Both the position numbers and the translations under genes were made by a program. A stretch of 64,000 nucleotides of DNA from positions 54,239 to 118,238 of the forward strand of contig JABVXU010000147.1 of the NCBI GenBank assembly GCA_013365365.1. The letters are read 5' to 3'. The first letter of the stretch is position 1. Every line of letters starts with the position of its first letter. Positions 1 to 12,996 of this stretch are shown piece by piece. This DNA comes from Cruorifilaria tuberocauda. Its lineage: Eukaryota > Nematoda > Chromadorea > Rhabditida > Onchocercidae. A model generated the notes under the pieces. The model was given only the letters and a program-made list of their open reading frames with translations. It ran no database searches and was not told the origin of the DNA.

Positions 1-124
1 CAACTATTAATTAATATCTCAAAATCAATCTCCATAAAGAAATTCTATTTCTACTTTTCCGATCTCAAAGGATAAGTTATCCAGTTGATGGTCATGGTGA
101 TACAAATCACCAAATCTGTTGTAC

Positions 125-972
125 CTTTCCATATCCTCCTTTTCCTAAAACTTTGAGCAACTGGAAATTTTCCGGGCCTAAGCGTGTGTTTGGAGGATTA
201 ACGGTTGATTCATCCAAATCAATTTTTTCGATATATGGATCCTCTCTGAAACAAAAGCGATGACATAGGAATTCGCAAGCAATATCATAATTTCTTTATA
301 TAAAATAGAAATTCCCATTAGGTCTATAGGAAGCCATTTTAAACAAAGGAAATAAACATAAACCATTGCTGAATTTGCAGTTGCAGTTCCTCTAAAATTC
401 AATAAACATTCGCATGCTTTTCCTAATGACACTTAAGGAAATAAAGAAATCTCTGATCCATATCGTCAACATAATCATGTTTCTGAGGATATATGTACAT
501 ATTTATAGGAAAACTTGAAACTCACAAGAAGGACGAACTTGGTGGTGGTGAACTAATATGCCCCTGAAAAAAAAAGTAACATTGGACAGGAGATAGTCAG
601 GAATTTAATCACATATCCAATCAATTTTGAAACTTCTGATAAAAATGTCTCACAAGCACTGAAGATTTACATTACTTTGATTATGAAAGTCAGTTTGTAC
701 TAAATAATGAAAACTTTTCACTTGTATTTTAGTCTGGAAAAAACCAACATCTTCAACGTCGACATACTCATTATCTTCTTCCATCACTTCATCGCCTGAC
801 ACTGCTGCGCTATTATGATGGTCATTCAGTTCTGTAAAAATTAGTACTTTTCAACTTTATATATTTATTAAAACCGAACTCATTCCGATGTTTAAGTTCT
901 TTCACTATAAGAAACATAAATTTCATTTCTAATAAAAAAAATTAACTTGCCAATATCGAAAACGCCTGCCAT
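125..972 (-). CDS. rsks-1: p70 ribosomal S6 kinase, N-terminal part (continues past left edge)
   Basis: Coding exons on the minus strand: 972-951, 831-722, 563-526 and 245-125; phases join without a stop and give 97 residues. The product begins MAGVFDIELND, the S6K1 start. It carries a TOS motif, FDIEL, at residues 5-9, the element that in S6K binds Raptor of TORC1. An acidic, Ser/Pro-rich linker follows, then the glycine loop LGKGGYGK at residues 90-97, where the exon ends before GTACAA. The rest of the kinase and hydrophobic-motif tail lies outside the window; bases 1-124 are intron. S6K is a cytosolic AGC kinase that phosphorylates ribosomal protein S6 and other growth targets. The first intron has a GC donor (G|GCAAGT): the nearby GT would shift frame into a stop, while GC restores the TOS motif. 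A TTTGCAG acceptor ends at 994, 22 nt before ATG, a likely trans-splice site. Confidence 0.93.
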
Positions 973-3756
973 TATACGTGTTTCTTTAAATTACTGCAAA
1001 CAGTAAGCAGTGCCAATAGATCATCCAGAAACCGATAAGAGTTGCACGAAAAATTAGATAAATGAACTGATTAACTGTAAAAAAGAAAAAATCAAGCTAA
1101 TTCATTATCCCAAATAAATTTCTGAAAATGAACACTAAAAATTCGAAATTTCATATAGAAAAGCGATTCAACTGAATAACCAGTACTCAAACCTTTAAAT
1201 CATTTGTTGTGTACTGAAAAAACTACTTAATGCAAAATCTAAGAGCTACTAAGAGTATTATAAAAATGTTATTTTTCATAATATAAGCGAAGGCCAATTT
1301 TATGTGATAATTTCTGCTATGCTGTTTACTTCTACTAAAATTATTTGGATATACAATTCACTTTAAAGGATTAAAAATTCAGTAGGTTTTACCATTACTA
1401 AAAATAGAAAACAGCTATAACCCAATCAGTCGTTTACAGGATTAGACAAAATACGTTTATCAGTCAAAGTCGCGATTTCCAGAAGTGCATCCTAATGATT
1501 CAAAAATTGAACCAAGAAATTATGAAGAGTGCAATATGACTGTTAATCTGTCTTCTAAGGATGAATTTAAATAGCTTAACAGTTGAACAATATGCCATAA
1601 AAAATAGAAGTGATTTCGCAACATATCTTACGAGAAGATCAATAAACGAGCTCAAAAGCGTCCCGTTGTGCTATGAAGATGGCAGATTGACAGCGATTCC
1701 ATCCAGTCACGACCTACTAACGATTTTTTCGATCTTTCTTGAAATATTTCTTGGTTCAGATCAGTCAACAGATACAAGCAAGGAATGTTTGCAAATCAAC
1801 CTCAAATAAGACGGCTGCTTTCCAAACAATCCATTTTATTCAATTTCACTCGAGAATGTTCAACTTAGTCTTTTGTTAAATGATTTTGAGAAAAAAAAAA
1901 ACATCTAGCAAAGCACAAATTTCAATATTAAACGTAGAAAAAACGAATTCCACCTCTGCATTTGAAATAATTCAATGATTCATCACTTTGAGAATTTTAT
2001 TTCTTGTTCAGTAAGAACATCTCCCCACTTCAAATTCATCATTTTCTGCAATAAATCTAATGCGCAAATCTAAAATTCCAATACAATTAAAAGAAAAGAA
2101 ATAACTGCATTCTTATCCAATATTACTTGAAATAAACCAAAGCTTGAAAACGAATCGTTTGAAAATCAGCACTCTAATTTGGTAAAGGTAGTAACATTTT
2201 ATGAAGTTGGTAAGCAAATACAGCAGCGGCAATATTCAATTTCTTTTACATTTTAACTGATTTTTTATCTTCAAAATGGAAAAATAACAGAATGTAAAAT
2301 TTTGGAATTTCAATTACATCGAAAATTGTTTATTTAGATTTTTAGATGATCCGCTAATAAAACGTAAGACATCAAATAATTTTAACATAATGCTGGAAAT
2401 CTGAAATTCCAAGGCTCTATTGAAAATTATTCTCGTCAACAAACCTGACGCAAACCAAAAGTAAAAAACAAAACAAATCTGTCATCATTTGTTTCATTGC
2501 GCGAGATCAGCCATTCTTATGAATGATTAAAAAACTGGAATGTCGTTGTACAAAGCAAAAAACTAATAGAACTAGACGAATGAAAATGAGATGTTTCCGT
2601 AAAAAAGGACGTGAAGTAGCAGAAAACCATCTAATTTATTATTCATAACAGCAACGATAAATTATTTAAACCAGTCTGAATTGATTCCAAACCCATCAGT
2701 TGCATATTTCAGAACTCAATATCAACAGACCGGTTCCTTATTTTATTCCATAATTTTCTCTACTCTCTTTTTATTTCAATTTTTTCATTCATGAAAAAAG
2801 AGACATCATGCTAAACATTATTTCATCGTAATTCAATTGTATGAAGGGCTCAGATTTCCTAATTTCATTTATCAAGTATCGATGCGAAAGCAATTCGTGA
2901 AAACTGCTAAAAACTTTGATGACCCTGATGGACCAACAGGGGGTTGTTCCAGACTTAAGTCACCATTTTAAGAATTTCTATCAATTGGGAAATTTGAAAA
3001 TGTCAATATTGTAGGTTGTTTAAACACAGTTTATTTAAAGTAAAAAATGTTTTTTTGCCAAATTCTATAAATCCTTATCGTTATTTAACTCCAAGAAAGT
3101 TTTCAATTTTAGTATTCCAAGTTGAGAAGCCAGAATGTTAAAATCGCATTCACAAAGATCCCGAAAGTCATCGGATCATTAAGAAAACCCGAGAACTGTC
3201 CATCTTTCTACCAACATTAGCACTAGCTGCACACATAAATATCAAAAACATTTTGAAAGATATCGACAGCGCGTAAACGTCGCACGGAGGGATCACACAA
3301 CATTCCATTCTATCCTTCCTCTGAAATTCATAATCAGAAAGAGACGTTACCTCAGATAGAACTTCGTGACAGTTAGAACCATTAGAAGTACACAAACAAG
3401 CATTTTCACGTGTTATCAACAGGCCTCTCGATAAGAGAAATCGAGAAGAGATCACGGGTTAAGCATCCATATCTAGTTCTCTAATCATTACTTCGACAAG
3501 CACTAAACATGACGATTGAAAGAGTGCATGAGCTCCCCAGCTCTCATATCAGAAAGAACGATGAATGCGGCAAAAATGAGGAAAATGAAATCGTAAGATG
3601 AAATATAAACTATCATAAAAGAATACTACAGATCTATCCTCTCAATCTCCTAAAGAGAACCCAATCAAAGCTAACATCAATCTTACACGACGCTTCAACA
3701 GCGACACAAAAAACATTCACGGAAGTAGCGCCGTACACTGGTAACATCAACTAGTA

Positions 3757-3804
3757 ACACGCAAACGCGCACACAGGCATACATATATACGTACACGTAC
3801 ACTC
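3757..3804. repeat. CA-rich simple-sequence tract
   Basis: Imperfect (CA)n mixed with CG and TA steps. It lies about 85 bp before a TG-rich tract on the same strand, so the two are roughly self-complementary. Confidence 0.75.
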
Positions 3805-3886
3805 CAAAATGAATAACCACAGTGCGGAAACATCACATCACACACTCCTGTCTGGCTGTCAGTCGTTTGTCTATGCATATTTCTAT

Positions 3887-4008
3887 ATGTGTATGTCTGT
3901 CAGTGTGGGTGTGTCTGTCAGTGTATATGCATGTGTATGTCGTATGGCGTATATGTGTATGTGTGTTGTGTTGTGTGTGTATGTGTGCGTGTGTGTATGT
4001 GTGTGTTC
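3887..4008. repeat. TG-rich microsatellite
   Basis: About 120 bp of imperfect (TG)n with interspersed TATG, GTGCG and TCTGTCAG units. Several overlapping open frames across it on both strands are products of the repeat, not genes. Confidence 0.85.
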
Positions 4009-5342
4009 AAGTATATTTGCAATCAATTGTTCGTCATGTTGACGGGCTGGATGGCATGCAGTGGACGAATTACATTTGTCTGTGTGTATGCTACTTAGCC
4101 AAAAACTTGGTGGAGAGAAGTTTGCAGGACGGTTTGGCATGCAATCTGCAGGCATGCGAATGCCCCGCCTTCTTGCATCCACCTCAAGCGTGTCAGCATG
4201 ATGAAGGAGGGGGCGTCACATACAGACGTAATTCTTACCTGCCAGAAACTAGCGTCAGTAAGAGCTAAGTAAGAAATTATCATTACTGATATAATTTTCA
4301 GTCTGTCCTTATGTAGTGCAAAGTGACCCGTGTGTCTCTTGCAGGAAATCGAAGCAGAACTCTCGGAAATATCAACGGAATGAGGGCAGGAATAACATCG
4401 CTGACTATAGATAAGGGAGAGAAAAATGAGTGACCCAGAAAACAAAATATTAGTTGGAAAGCAGTTTATGTTAAGCTTATTTATGGCCAATGACATGTAT
4501 CTTACCTCACGATGCTGTTTGACCCCGCCAACTGATCTTATGCCTACATCCACATTGACATAATGATTACATCGAAACTGGATGAGTTTTTGTCATAAAC
4601 TACTCATATGATAGACCATACTTTTTTTCCGCTGCCAATCCTTTCATCCAATGATTTGAAGAAAAGCATGTCCCATGTTCAAGAGGAATTTCAGCGTTAT
4701 CGTAAAGCACCGGATTTCTCTAAATCACTTTATATCTGTTATCTTTACGACAGGCTTTTCCTCTTTCAAAAACATACTTTTCAGCTCACTTTCCAGCAAG
4801 CAATGAAGTTATGATAAATGAAGTGTACCTGGGTGCCGCCACTTGCTGATCAAACAGGACAGAGAGAGTCAGATACAAACAGCAGTCGATCCAACCGAAT
4901 AATGCTTTCACTTTCTTTCCATGCCCTGATACCACTCATTATGTAAATATCATCCTTCAATCATTTCATTACTCAACACTGCTAGTCACAATTCGTTATC
5001 AGTTTACCAACAATACTTATCTTTTTATCATTTGTAAAAAGCAAGACTTCATTGAAGTAGACATCATGAGAACGTGACAATTTCATCGCCATATCATCAT
5101 ATCTTCCTGAAAATATTTTATTTTTGTACAGTGAAACAACGAAAAATTCTTCCTTATTTGTTTATAAAATAACGAAAAAGAAAAACTTTATCTTCCGAAT
5201 TTGATATCATAAATCGAGAATTGAGATTGGTTCTCGAATTATAAATTTGGCGTATTATTTTCATTGCTGCCTCTGTCTCCATATCTTATTATAATAGTTA
5301 ATGTTCAAAGCTCGAACTTTTCGGCCAGCATTAAACCAATAG

Positions 5343-5392
5343 AACACACGCACACACATACGTACACACACATATACATACATGCATACACA
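5343..5392. repeat. CA-rich microsatellite upstream of MOSPD2-like gene
   Basis: Imperfect (CA)n/(CATA)n tract ending about 50 bp before the MOSPD2-like start codon, close to its probable promoter. Confidence 0.75.
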
Positions 5393-5418
5393 ATATGAAC
5401 TTCACTCTTCTATCACAT

Positions 5419-5429
5419 CTCTCCCACAG
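5419..5429 (+). promoter_or_regulatory. Candidate trans-splice acceptor of MOSPD2-like gene
   Basis: A strong acceptor (TCTCTCCCACAG) ends at 5429, 14 nt before the ATG at 5444, with no coding exon upstream. This fits spliced-leader addition; an intron in the 5' UTR is the alternative. Confidence 0.5.
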
Positions 5430-5443
5430 TTGTTGTTTGTTCG

Positions 5444-8400
5444 ATGGTTGTGATAGCCGACAAAGAATGCTTTGAAACATTGCAAGTGTTACGGAAACGC
5501 CTGCGGGAGGTTACTTACTTATTTAAAAGATCTGTTTCTTAAATGAATATTCAGGAATGTAATTCGTATTTCGAGCTATGAAAACTTTAGATAACTATAG
5601 AAATTGTTAATGCAGTTCATCGATGAGGCCAAAGCAGGCAGAAATGATTTGAAACGTATATTTTATGAAGACTGGTGGCCATTGTCATTTCTCCTCGCGT
5701 ATCATTATGACGTGGATGTGACGTATGCGGTGATCGTTGAATGTCTGAAATGGCGGCGCTCCTTCTCTGTTGATAGTAAAACTTTGTGCACATTTTTGAA
5801 TAGTTAATAAAAATTAATTTTACAAATTACTAAATAAATCTAAGTCTCTTGTTATTTTTCACTTATCATTAAATATTTTACATCGAAGATAGTGTTTATT
5901 CATCATTTTCAGATATCAGTTTGTTGGAATTAAAGCCTTTATTAGATAGAGGTTTAGCATATATACACGGCAAAGACTGCAGCGGCTCATCAATACGTCA
6001 GTTTTAATTATGAGATTTAAATTCAGATCCCAGATTTATTTTAATTTTCCATACAAAAGATGAGTAATGGTAATTATAATACAGTGATGACGATAGTGAT
6101 AATGATAACAAGCAATCAGGACAACTCCATACCGTATAAGTATTCTCATTCGGTATTAAATGAAGTAAAAATTGGGTAAATAGAAAATACCTTACGATAT
6201 TTGAAATTTAAAAAAAATTTTAATTTTATGACATATGTCTTTCTTTGAAGTTTGGATAAATATGCGGCAACATGTTGTCGGACAACAGAACAGTGATAAG
6301 CTGATAATTTACTGGCTTGAACGTCATACGATGGAACTGCAAGCAGCACCAATTACACTACTGTTCGATATGTCATTATGCTGTTTACAGAATATGGTAA
6401 CACTTCCTGATTAATATCATACATGTTATCTTTACGATGCATCATATTATAAATGGATAAATCGCAAGCAGTATATCTAATCATTTAATTCTATGATTAT
6501 TCAGCAAGCAATGTTCTTAATTACATTTGTAGTTTATGAATTATTATATCCGAAAAATTTTAAACATCGAAAATAATTGAAGAACGAGGAAAGACATTCG
6601 TAAAAAATTAGGAAATTCATAAAGTATAAATCGTAGTATCATTTAGTTTATCTGTATTACCTATCTACAATTAATACGAGCAGAATTTATAGGATTTGGA
6701 TTTGATTAAATTCATTATTCATTCATGCAAATACTACTATCCAAGTTGTTTAACGTCGCTGCTAATTTTTGAAAATCCGGGATTCTTGAAAGCATCCTGG
6801 ATTCTCCTACGTACGTGGATGTCACCTGAAATACAACGTCTTCTTCAACATGTTAAACGTTCTTCACTTTCAGCATATGTACCGTTGTCGTATATTCCAA
6901 AACGTTATGGTGGCAAAGTATGATTTCACCAAAAATATTATTCACTTACGAAATTATTATTCTAGAAAAATCTGAAATGACAATTTTGAAAAATAATTTT
7001 TAATTTTTCGACAAATAATGAGGTAATTAAATTAGACAATAAGAATAAGATGAGATAATTTCAATTTATGGAATCAAAATTCTAAAAAAAATGCAAATAA
7101 TTTGGAGTTATAACTTTTTGAATTTTTTACCTATCACTCATTTGAAATTCAGTCTTACGAAACATTACGTATCATTTAGAAACTTTTGAATAAATTAGAA
7201 GAGTGGAGGATTTTTAAAACAATTTCCTACATAAATATTCAAAATCATTATAAAATTCAAGAATTATCTGAAAAACGGATAATTTATGATTGTGGATCCA
7301 TTAGCGATATCAGTTGCTCTATAAGGATGCATAATTAAGTTTGAAACGCGATATAATGTAGATTCCAGTCCTACATCAACAAAGGATGAAGTAATTTAGC
7401 ATATAAATTGTCATTAAGAAATAAAAAAACTATCAGTTGTCAGATATTGATAGTGATAATATTTTGAAATTTCGGTATACACTATTGTCGAAAAATATTC
7501 CAAAGCTTTAAACCCTAAAGGAATCATAATAAAGATTATAACATTAATCATCGATAAGTTGGTCGCTATCAAACTATCTTTTAATGACGACTTCGGAATG
7601 TGGTGATGCTTTGTTTAATTTGACAGTTAAAATTTATTGGATTTTTTTACGTGTAGATATTTTAAATGTTAGAGCAGTCACTATATTTCCTGAATATATA
7701 GTTATCAGTTTTACTATTTAATTGTTCAATAATCCACTTCTTGGAATTAAATTGATTGTGCCAAAAATTAGTTGCAAGGAAACAAAATATCACATTTTTC
7801 CTTCCCATATAATTGTAAATGGAAAATATTTTACAATTTTTTGTTTTCATAAAATCGATAAAACTTAAGTTTCAATTTGCATTTTTTTGTTTATAGGAAC
7901 GTAGTGAAAATTTCATAAACGATATTATCATTAAATAATTAACGGTCATAGAGACTGTAATCCTCTGAGCAAGAATGCCTTCGAGTAATTTTAACTTTGT
8001 TAATTTTCCATCTACATCGTTCCACATTATGCTGTATTTGTATTACGGTTAAAAAAATTTGTCTAAATTTCAATAGTCATGGTACCACTAGGAATTAGGA
8101 AGAAAACTCCAACTATTTGTAAAAAAAGATACAATTTATTTTTAATTACAGAAATCTTAGAATTAGTGAAGCTCTTAAGCTTAGCAATGTGTAACATAGA
8201 AATCAATGATAAAGTTGTGCATTATAGTAGACATCGCTGCTTGCAAAAAAGCGCCTTCTGTCTCTTCCGCTTCGATTGTTCATTTCATATTTTCATTACA
8301 CTTTTTGAAGCATTTTAAAAGGATACTTCTTTGCATTTCTACGAGAATTTCTCCATGAAATATTTTAAATTTTCAATAAATATTGCAATTCAGATTGTAG

Positions 8401-10458
8401 AAAAGTCAAATTTAAACTTATATGAGTTTGATTTGTAGAAAAATTTAATTAGGTAAATTTAAACGGATACATGGTAATTCCAATCACTCAATATCTAGCG
8501 ATATGTTTCTTTGCAAACTGACTATTTCAGGACAGCTTTATATTTACAATGGATGAACTTGCAAATTGCATACCATTACAGTCACCTACAAGTGAACTCA
8601 TCGATCATAATCAACAGCAAATTGCTGATTGCACTAGTGCAACATATTTTGATAACTTAAGTCTTAGACGGGTAAGTTTAATTAACCTAACTATATGAAC
8701 TCAATCATTCTCATCGTTTTTCTCAATGAAAAAATGAAAGACCACGAGAAACTTTGCACTAACGCAAGAGCAAACCATAAATCTTGAAATTATGTAGTTA
8801 TTAGCTGAAAGAAACACTTTTTGCAGTCTGTCACATTCGAAGAGGAAGATGTAAGTCGAGATACTTCGTTAGCTTCCGCATCACAGCTTACACCTTCCAG
8901 CAATAAGCGAAATGGCTTACCTCAAGTTTTACGACCTTTGGCTGAAGCACGCTTAAATACTTCAGTCAAAGATTATGCTAAGGTCAAATTTCTTTCGATC
9001 TGGTTAGTTTTCTTACCATTTTCATTCAGAACAAATATTTTTCTGTTAATATTCATTAAAAAAACTTGACAATGTATAACGCACGTGTGAGAATGATTCT
9101 CACTTCTCATACTATTATATGGTTTCTTTACATATGGTTTTTATCAAATCTGAAGTGACTTTCTAAAATCAAATTTAGTCCATCTGAAGAGTTAACATTA
9201 CATCACATAAATGGTGAAAACGATCTGGCAGATGTCGCGGTTTTGAGGAACGACAGTGCTAAAAATGTTGCATATAAAATCAAAATTACCTCACCAGAAA
9301 AATTCCGTGTACGTCCGAGCACCGGGATCATAGCTCCTGGTGCCACTGAATTCATCCGAGTTCATTTGCAAAGTGGTATCAAACTTTTTTTAATAATTTA
9401 AAGTATTTGAATTATGAACAATTAATACCTAAATAGATTACCTTATCAGAAAATCTTTCTCTTCATTTGATTATTTAAATCATAAATTGCCAAAAAAAAA
9501 TTTTGAAATTATCCATTAATTGGTACAGCTAACTCACTCCAATCAAAGCGAATCAGTTCTAGAATTCCGAAATTTGGTATCACGCGAGAAATTACTCCTC
9601 ATGGCAGTTGAAACTAATGGGAAAGGCAATGAAAATTTTGGAAATATCTGGAAACACTCGAGTGAAGAAGCAAAATTAGAGCACAAGCTAAGATGCCGAT
9701 TATCTGCTGAAAACGATATAAAGACATTCAATATGGATTTGATGGATACAACCAAGAAGGAAAACGATAAAAACTTTCCAACCAGCACAGTAAGTACAAT
9801 ATCATATAGCACTCGAACATAACAATATTGATGTGGATTTTTAGATGATGAGCATCTAATTTAAGAAAGCTACGCGTATTTTTAAAACTGATTCCCTTAG
9901 GAAAAGAACTTGAAGTTTTTGAAGAGACAGGAAGATTGAAGAAACTACATTCACTTCACAACTACTTCCATTCTAAAAGTCACACCCTCTTCTACTTCAA
10001 AATTTTTCTATCATGTTACATACCAATCAATCATGAAATGAAAAGCGGTTCATTGGTTCAGACATTTAAAATGCTGTCTTCATTGGTTTCTCAACAATAA
10101 TATTTTTAATCATTACCGCTACTCATGCAACCTGAACCTCACAGTAAGAATTGTTAATATACAAATAAAACACAAGTCCATCAGTGCCTTACTATATTTA
10201 TGATTCGAAAACATCTTTTCATAAATGTAAACAAGTCGAAAAAACTTTTTTCAGACAACACTATTGAACACGCTCGAGGCACGGACGGTTTACCGGCAAA
10301 ATGTCATTATGATCTCGATGGCATTCATCATCGTGCTTCAGTTGCTGTCCCTCATTTGGCAGCATCGACACTTTGCATCAGTTCTAAACATTCAAAAAGA
10401 TTTCTGCTCCAAATTTACAGCTCCTTCAAATAGTCCTTCCTTTGATTCCGAACTGTGA
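5444..10458 (+). CDS. MOSPD2: MOSPD2-like CRAL-TRIO and MSP domain protein with C-terminal anchor
   Basis: Exons 5444-5509, 5616-5775, 5913-5996, 6251-6396, 6693-6917, 8531-8671, 8827-9002, 9179-9375, 9557-9789 and 10255-10458; 543 aa (human MOSPD2 518). Residues 1-227 form the CRAL-TRIO region, with motifs EDWWPLSFL, LIIYWLERH, ITLLFDMS, FIIHSCKYYYPS and the closing YGG. A Ser/Gln-rich linker follows. The MSP domain is at about 333-450 (CPSEELTLHH, VAYKIKITSPEKFRVRPS, REKLLLMAVE). A single hydrophobic segment at about 493-511 (VIMISMAFIIVLQLLSLIW) is the tail anchor. In the family, the MSP domain binds FFAT motifs of partners and tethers the ER to other organelles; ER location here is inferred. 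The acceptor at 9556 was chosen by phase: the stronger-looking TACAG at 9528 shifts frame into a stop. The first exon (5444-5509) is supported by alignment of LRKRLRE to the human ETRRRFE region. Confidence 0.9.
6918..8530 (+). other. Long intron of MOSPD2-like gene
   Basis: A 1.6 kb intron that falls after the CRAL-TRIO domain (after YGGK). AT-rich, with no recognisable exon or RNA; open frames inside it lack any family signature. Confidence 0.7.
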
Positions 10459-10734
10459 TTAAGATACTTATATCATTTCATACGAATGGAAATACTTATT
10501 TAGAGTTAAATAACTGGAAGATATTAAATACGAAGCGCAAGAGATATGATCACAAAAAAAGCTTCTCCAAAGTTGCTCTGGCTTTTCTGAATATTACCGA
10601 AATATAGGAAAAATATAAGGCTAACATTTTATATCAAGAAACATTTGAAGATAACCAAACAAATATATGACATAGGAAACAAAAGGATCCGCATTTTGCA
10701 AAATGGATAATGGGAAGTCATGTTTAAAGCTTTC

Positions 10735-10740
10735 AATAAA
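10735..10740 (+). terminator. Candidate poly(A) signal AATAAA
   Basis: Plus-strand AATAAA 277 nt after the MOSPD2-like stop codon, in the 0.6 kb gap where this gene and the RSRC2-like gene converge. I saw no clear AATAAA for the minus-strand gene in the gap. Confidence 0.45.
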
Positions 10741-11041
10741 ATATGTAGTTTTTTGAAGAATGAAACTGAAAAACCCATAAATTTTCTAAATTTTAAAAAA
10801 GAATCCATAAACTGTTTACCATATACAATAATATTACATTTGAAAATATAATGAAGTAAGGTTCGTATTATAGCCAGTAATGTCGTATGTACTACATTAA
10901 CGATAAGCTTGCTTTACTATAACTATTAAAATCAGACTGCTCTGGGATTCAAAAAGCACTTTTAGAATCGTGTAAACATTTCGCACAAATTTTGTTGGAG
11001 CAACACTTGAATCTTTAAGACTATGACTTCTGACTGGAAAA

Positions 11042-12996
11042 TCACTGATGGAAACCAAGCCCCTGACCTCGACTGAGATGTGTGAAGGATCGTGCTACAG
11101 CGTACTGATGATCTAAATGACTGTAGAGTTCACGTTGCCGTCTTCTTTCAGCTTCAACTTGGTTATCGTCCACTTTCGGAACTTCTTCTTGACCTTCTTC
11201 ATCACTTTTTTTCATACCCATTAAACTAAATTCGGATGAGTCACGAATTTCAAACTTTGTTTATTGATCAACATTTTTCATATCAAAGAACGAAATTTAT
11301 TCTACCAACAATAAAATATAAATGTTACTATTACACATTGATAGTATCTTTCAATTGCGATGTAAATGCTCAAAAGAAACTTGAATAAATATACCGCTTG
11401 AATTTGTCTAGCTGCTTGCTATCTGATGAACTTGCAGCCAGGATAGAGTTCCATGTAGAAGTGGTAGACGGTCGAAGACCAATAAATGACGGAACCACAT
11501 TACTTTCTAATTCCTAAATTAGCTTTAGAAAGACTTGAATTATTCCAACACTTTTTTCCTTCTTTATAACCTTATTTTGTCAATCACCATTACACAACTG
11601 CATTTACCTTTTTTTCCTCCGGTTTACTCCAAATCAATTTCCTCTTTTGTATTTCCTCTGCTCTTTTCACAACAGCTTTTGTTGCCCAAGCTGGTCGATC
11701 ACTGCTTCCATCTTCACTACCCTCTGGACTAAAATATCATAAAATAACTAAACCGATACTGAAGAGATGGCGAGTGATTCGTTTTCTATATCACCAATTT
11801 GTCCGCCAAGCTTTATCCAAAGTTTTTTTGAAAGAAATGAGGTGAAACTCGAAAGAAAATCTTATGCAATGATAACAGTACGATGCAGGCGGATGCTACC
11901 AAATTTACTGAGATTCATAGAAGCAATAAAAATTAAATAATGTTAAAATTTTCAGATTCAGTGAATAAAAAAATCTTTTCTATACCTATGATGTCGAGAG
12001 GAATGGCTCTCTCGCACAGCTCGATTTCGTTCATAGGACGATTTACTGCTTCTGTGGTGCTTCGAGTCGCTCTAAAAGGGTCAAGAAGAGAGTAGCGCTC
12101 CGCCGCTCACTCTTCATAAAATGAAACATGTAATCAGGAAATGAAAAATACGGGCATATAAAATTCAGGACGATAATATCCTAGAATTAATAGATCTATC
12201 TTATTATCATTAGATTAAAGTAATTTCACTGAAACTAAAGATTACTTTGCGAAAACAGCGTTAAATTTAATTTCAAGTACATTATGATACAGCGACGAAA
12301 GATACCTCTTTGTGATGGCCACGATGATCCTCCCTTTCCTTACTTGAATATTGATCTCGACTTCGTTCTCTGGAATGTCCGAGTCCAGAACTTCGTTCCT
12401 GAGTTACTGAATCTGTTTCTCTCCCACGATTGTGGTTTCTATCAATTCGGTATCGACTATTACTGTGTCGCTCTACACTTCTTCCTCTTCCTTTTCGGCC
12501 ATCTTTCCGGTCATTAAATCGATTATTCTCATAGCATTTCTTCCTTTCCATATCATCTGACTTATTCTTGGCATCATCATCAACTCTCCTGTAAACATTA
12601 AATTCCGAAACCTACAGTATACATAAAATCCAATAAATCATTTGCTTTTAAAGGCAACCCTTTCCATAATAAAGCTAAAAGTAAAAAAGGGGGATTTATT
12701 ACTAAAGCACAGAATAAAGTTTGTAATCTTTTAATCCAAAACAGCCACTATTAAGCATAAGACAAACTAAATGAGTCTTCGATACAGTTACTTCAGTCAA
12801 TAGTTTTTTTACCATTACTTTTTTATTGTTCTTCAGGAGTTAAAATTGAAAAGAAAATTTTCTGGACAGGTCAAACAATTCATAACTATAAATCTAACTT
12901 TCTCTGCTTCTGTTGAGAATGTTTATCCTCTCCACGTCGTTCAATATGCTTACGAATCTCTTTGGCGGTCAATGATCGAAAGCTTCCATCAGCCAT
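11042..12996 (-). CDS. RSRC2: RSRC2-like arginine/serine-rich coiled-coil protein
   Basis: Exons 12996-12899, 12588-12306, 12071-11986, 11728-11608, 11513-11395 and 11225-11042, all phase-compatible; 296 aa, shorter than human RSRC2 (about 430). Residues about 33-155 are rich in R, S, H, D and E with many RS/RD-type dipeptides. A charged helical stretch follows, including ATKAVVKRAEEIQKRK and LIWSK. The C-terminus is the best-conserved part: FKRLMGMK at about 234-241, then an acidic linker and YAVARSFTHLSRGQGLGF near the end, matching human LMGIK and ARSQTHTQRGMGLGF. RS-rich proteins of this kind are nuclear and associated with splicing; the exact role of RSRC2 is not settled. Start choice: MADGSFRSL is followed by a perfect reading frame, and tandem acceptors (TATGCAG, ATTGCAG) lie just upstream of the ATG. 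Confidence 0.9.

Larger units (their letters stand above)
973..5443. other. Intergenic spacer between divergent S6K and MOSPD2-like genes
   Basis: About 4.5 kb separates the two divergent start codons, so promoters for both genes must lie here or in upstream non-coding exons. I see no exon with recognisable protein similarity. The longest open frames (1561-1809 plus, 3168-3455 minus, 4095-4553 minus) have no family signature. The part from 3750 to 4010 holds CA- and TG-rich simple sequence, and another CA-rich tract lies at 5343-5392. Confidence 0.7.

Noticed and set aside
1561..1809. 82-codon plus-strand frame upstream of S6K
   Set aside because: No acceptor, donor, family motif or neighbouring exon supports it; length is possible by chance.
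3809..4553. Several overlapping open frames on both strands around the TG/CA tracts
   Set aside because: They are translations of simple repeats (Cys/Val/Tyr or His/Thr runs) or adjoining frames without any domain or splice support.
9543..9812. Minus-strand frame of 89 codons
   Set aside because: It is the shadow of the MSP-domain exon of the MOSPD2-like gene on the plus strand.
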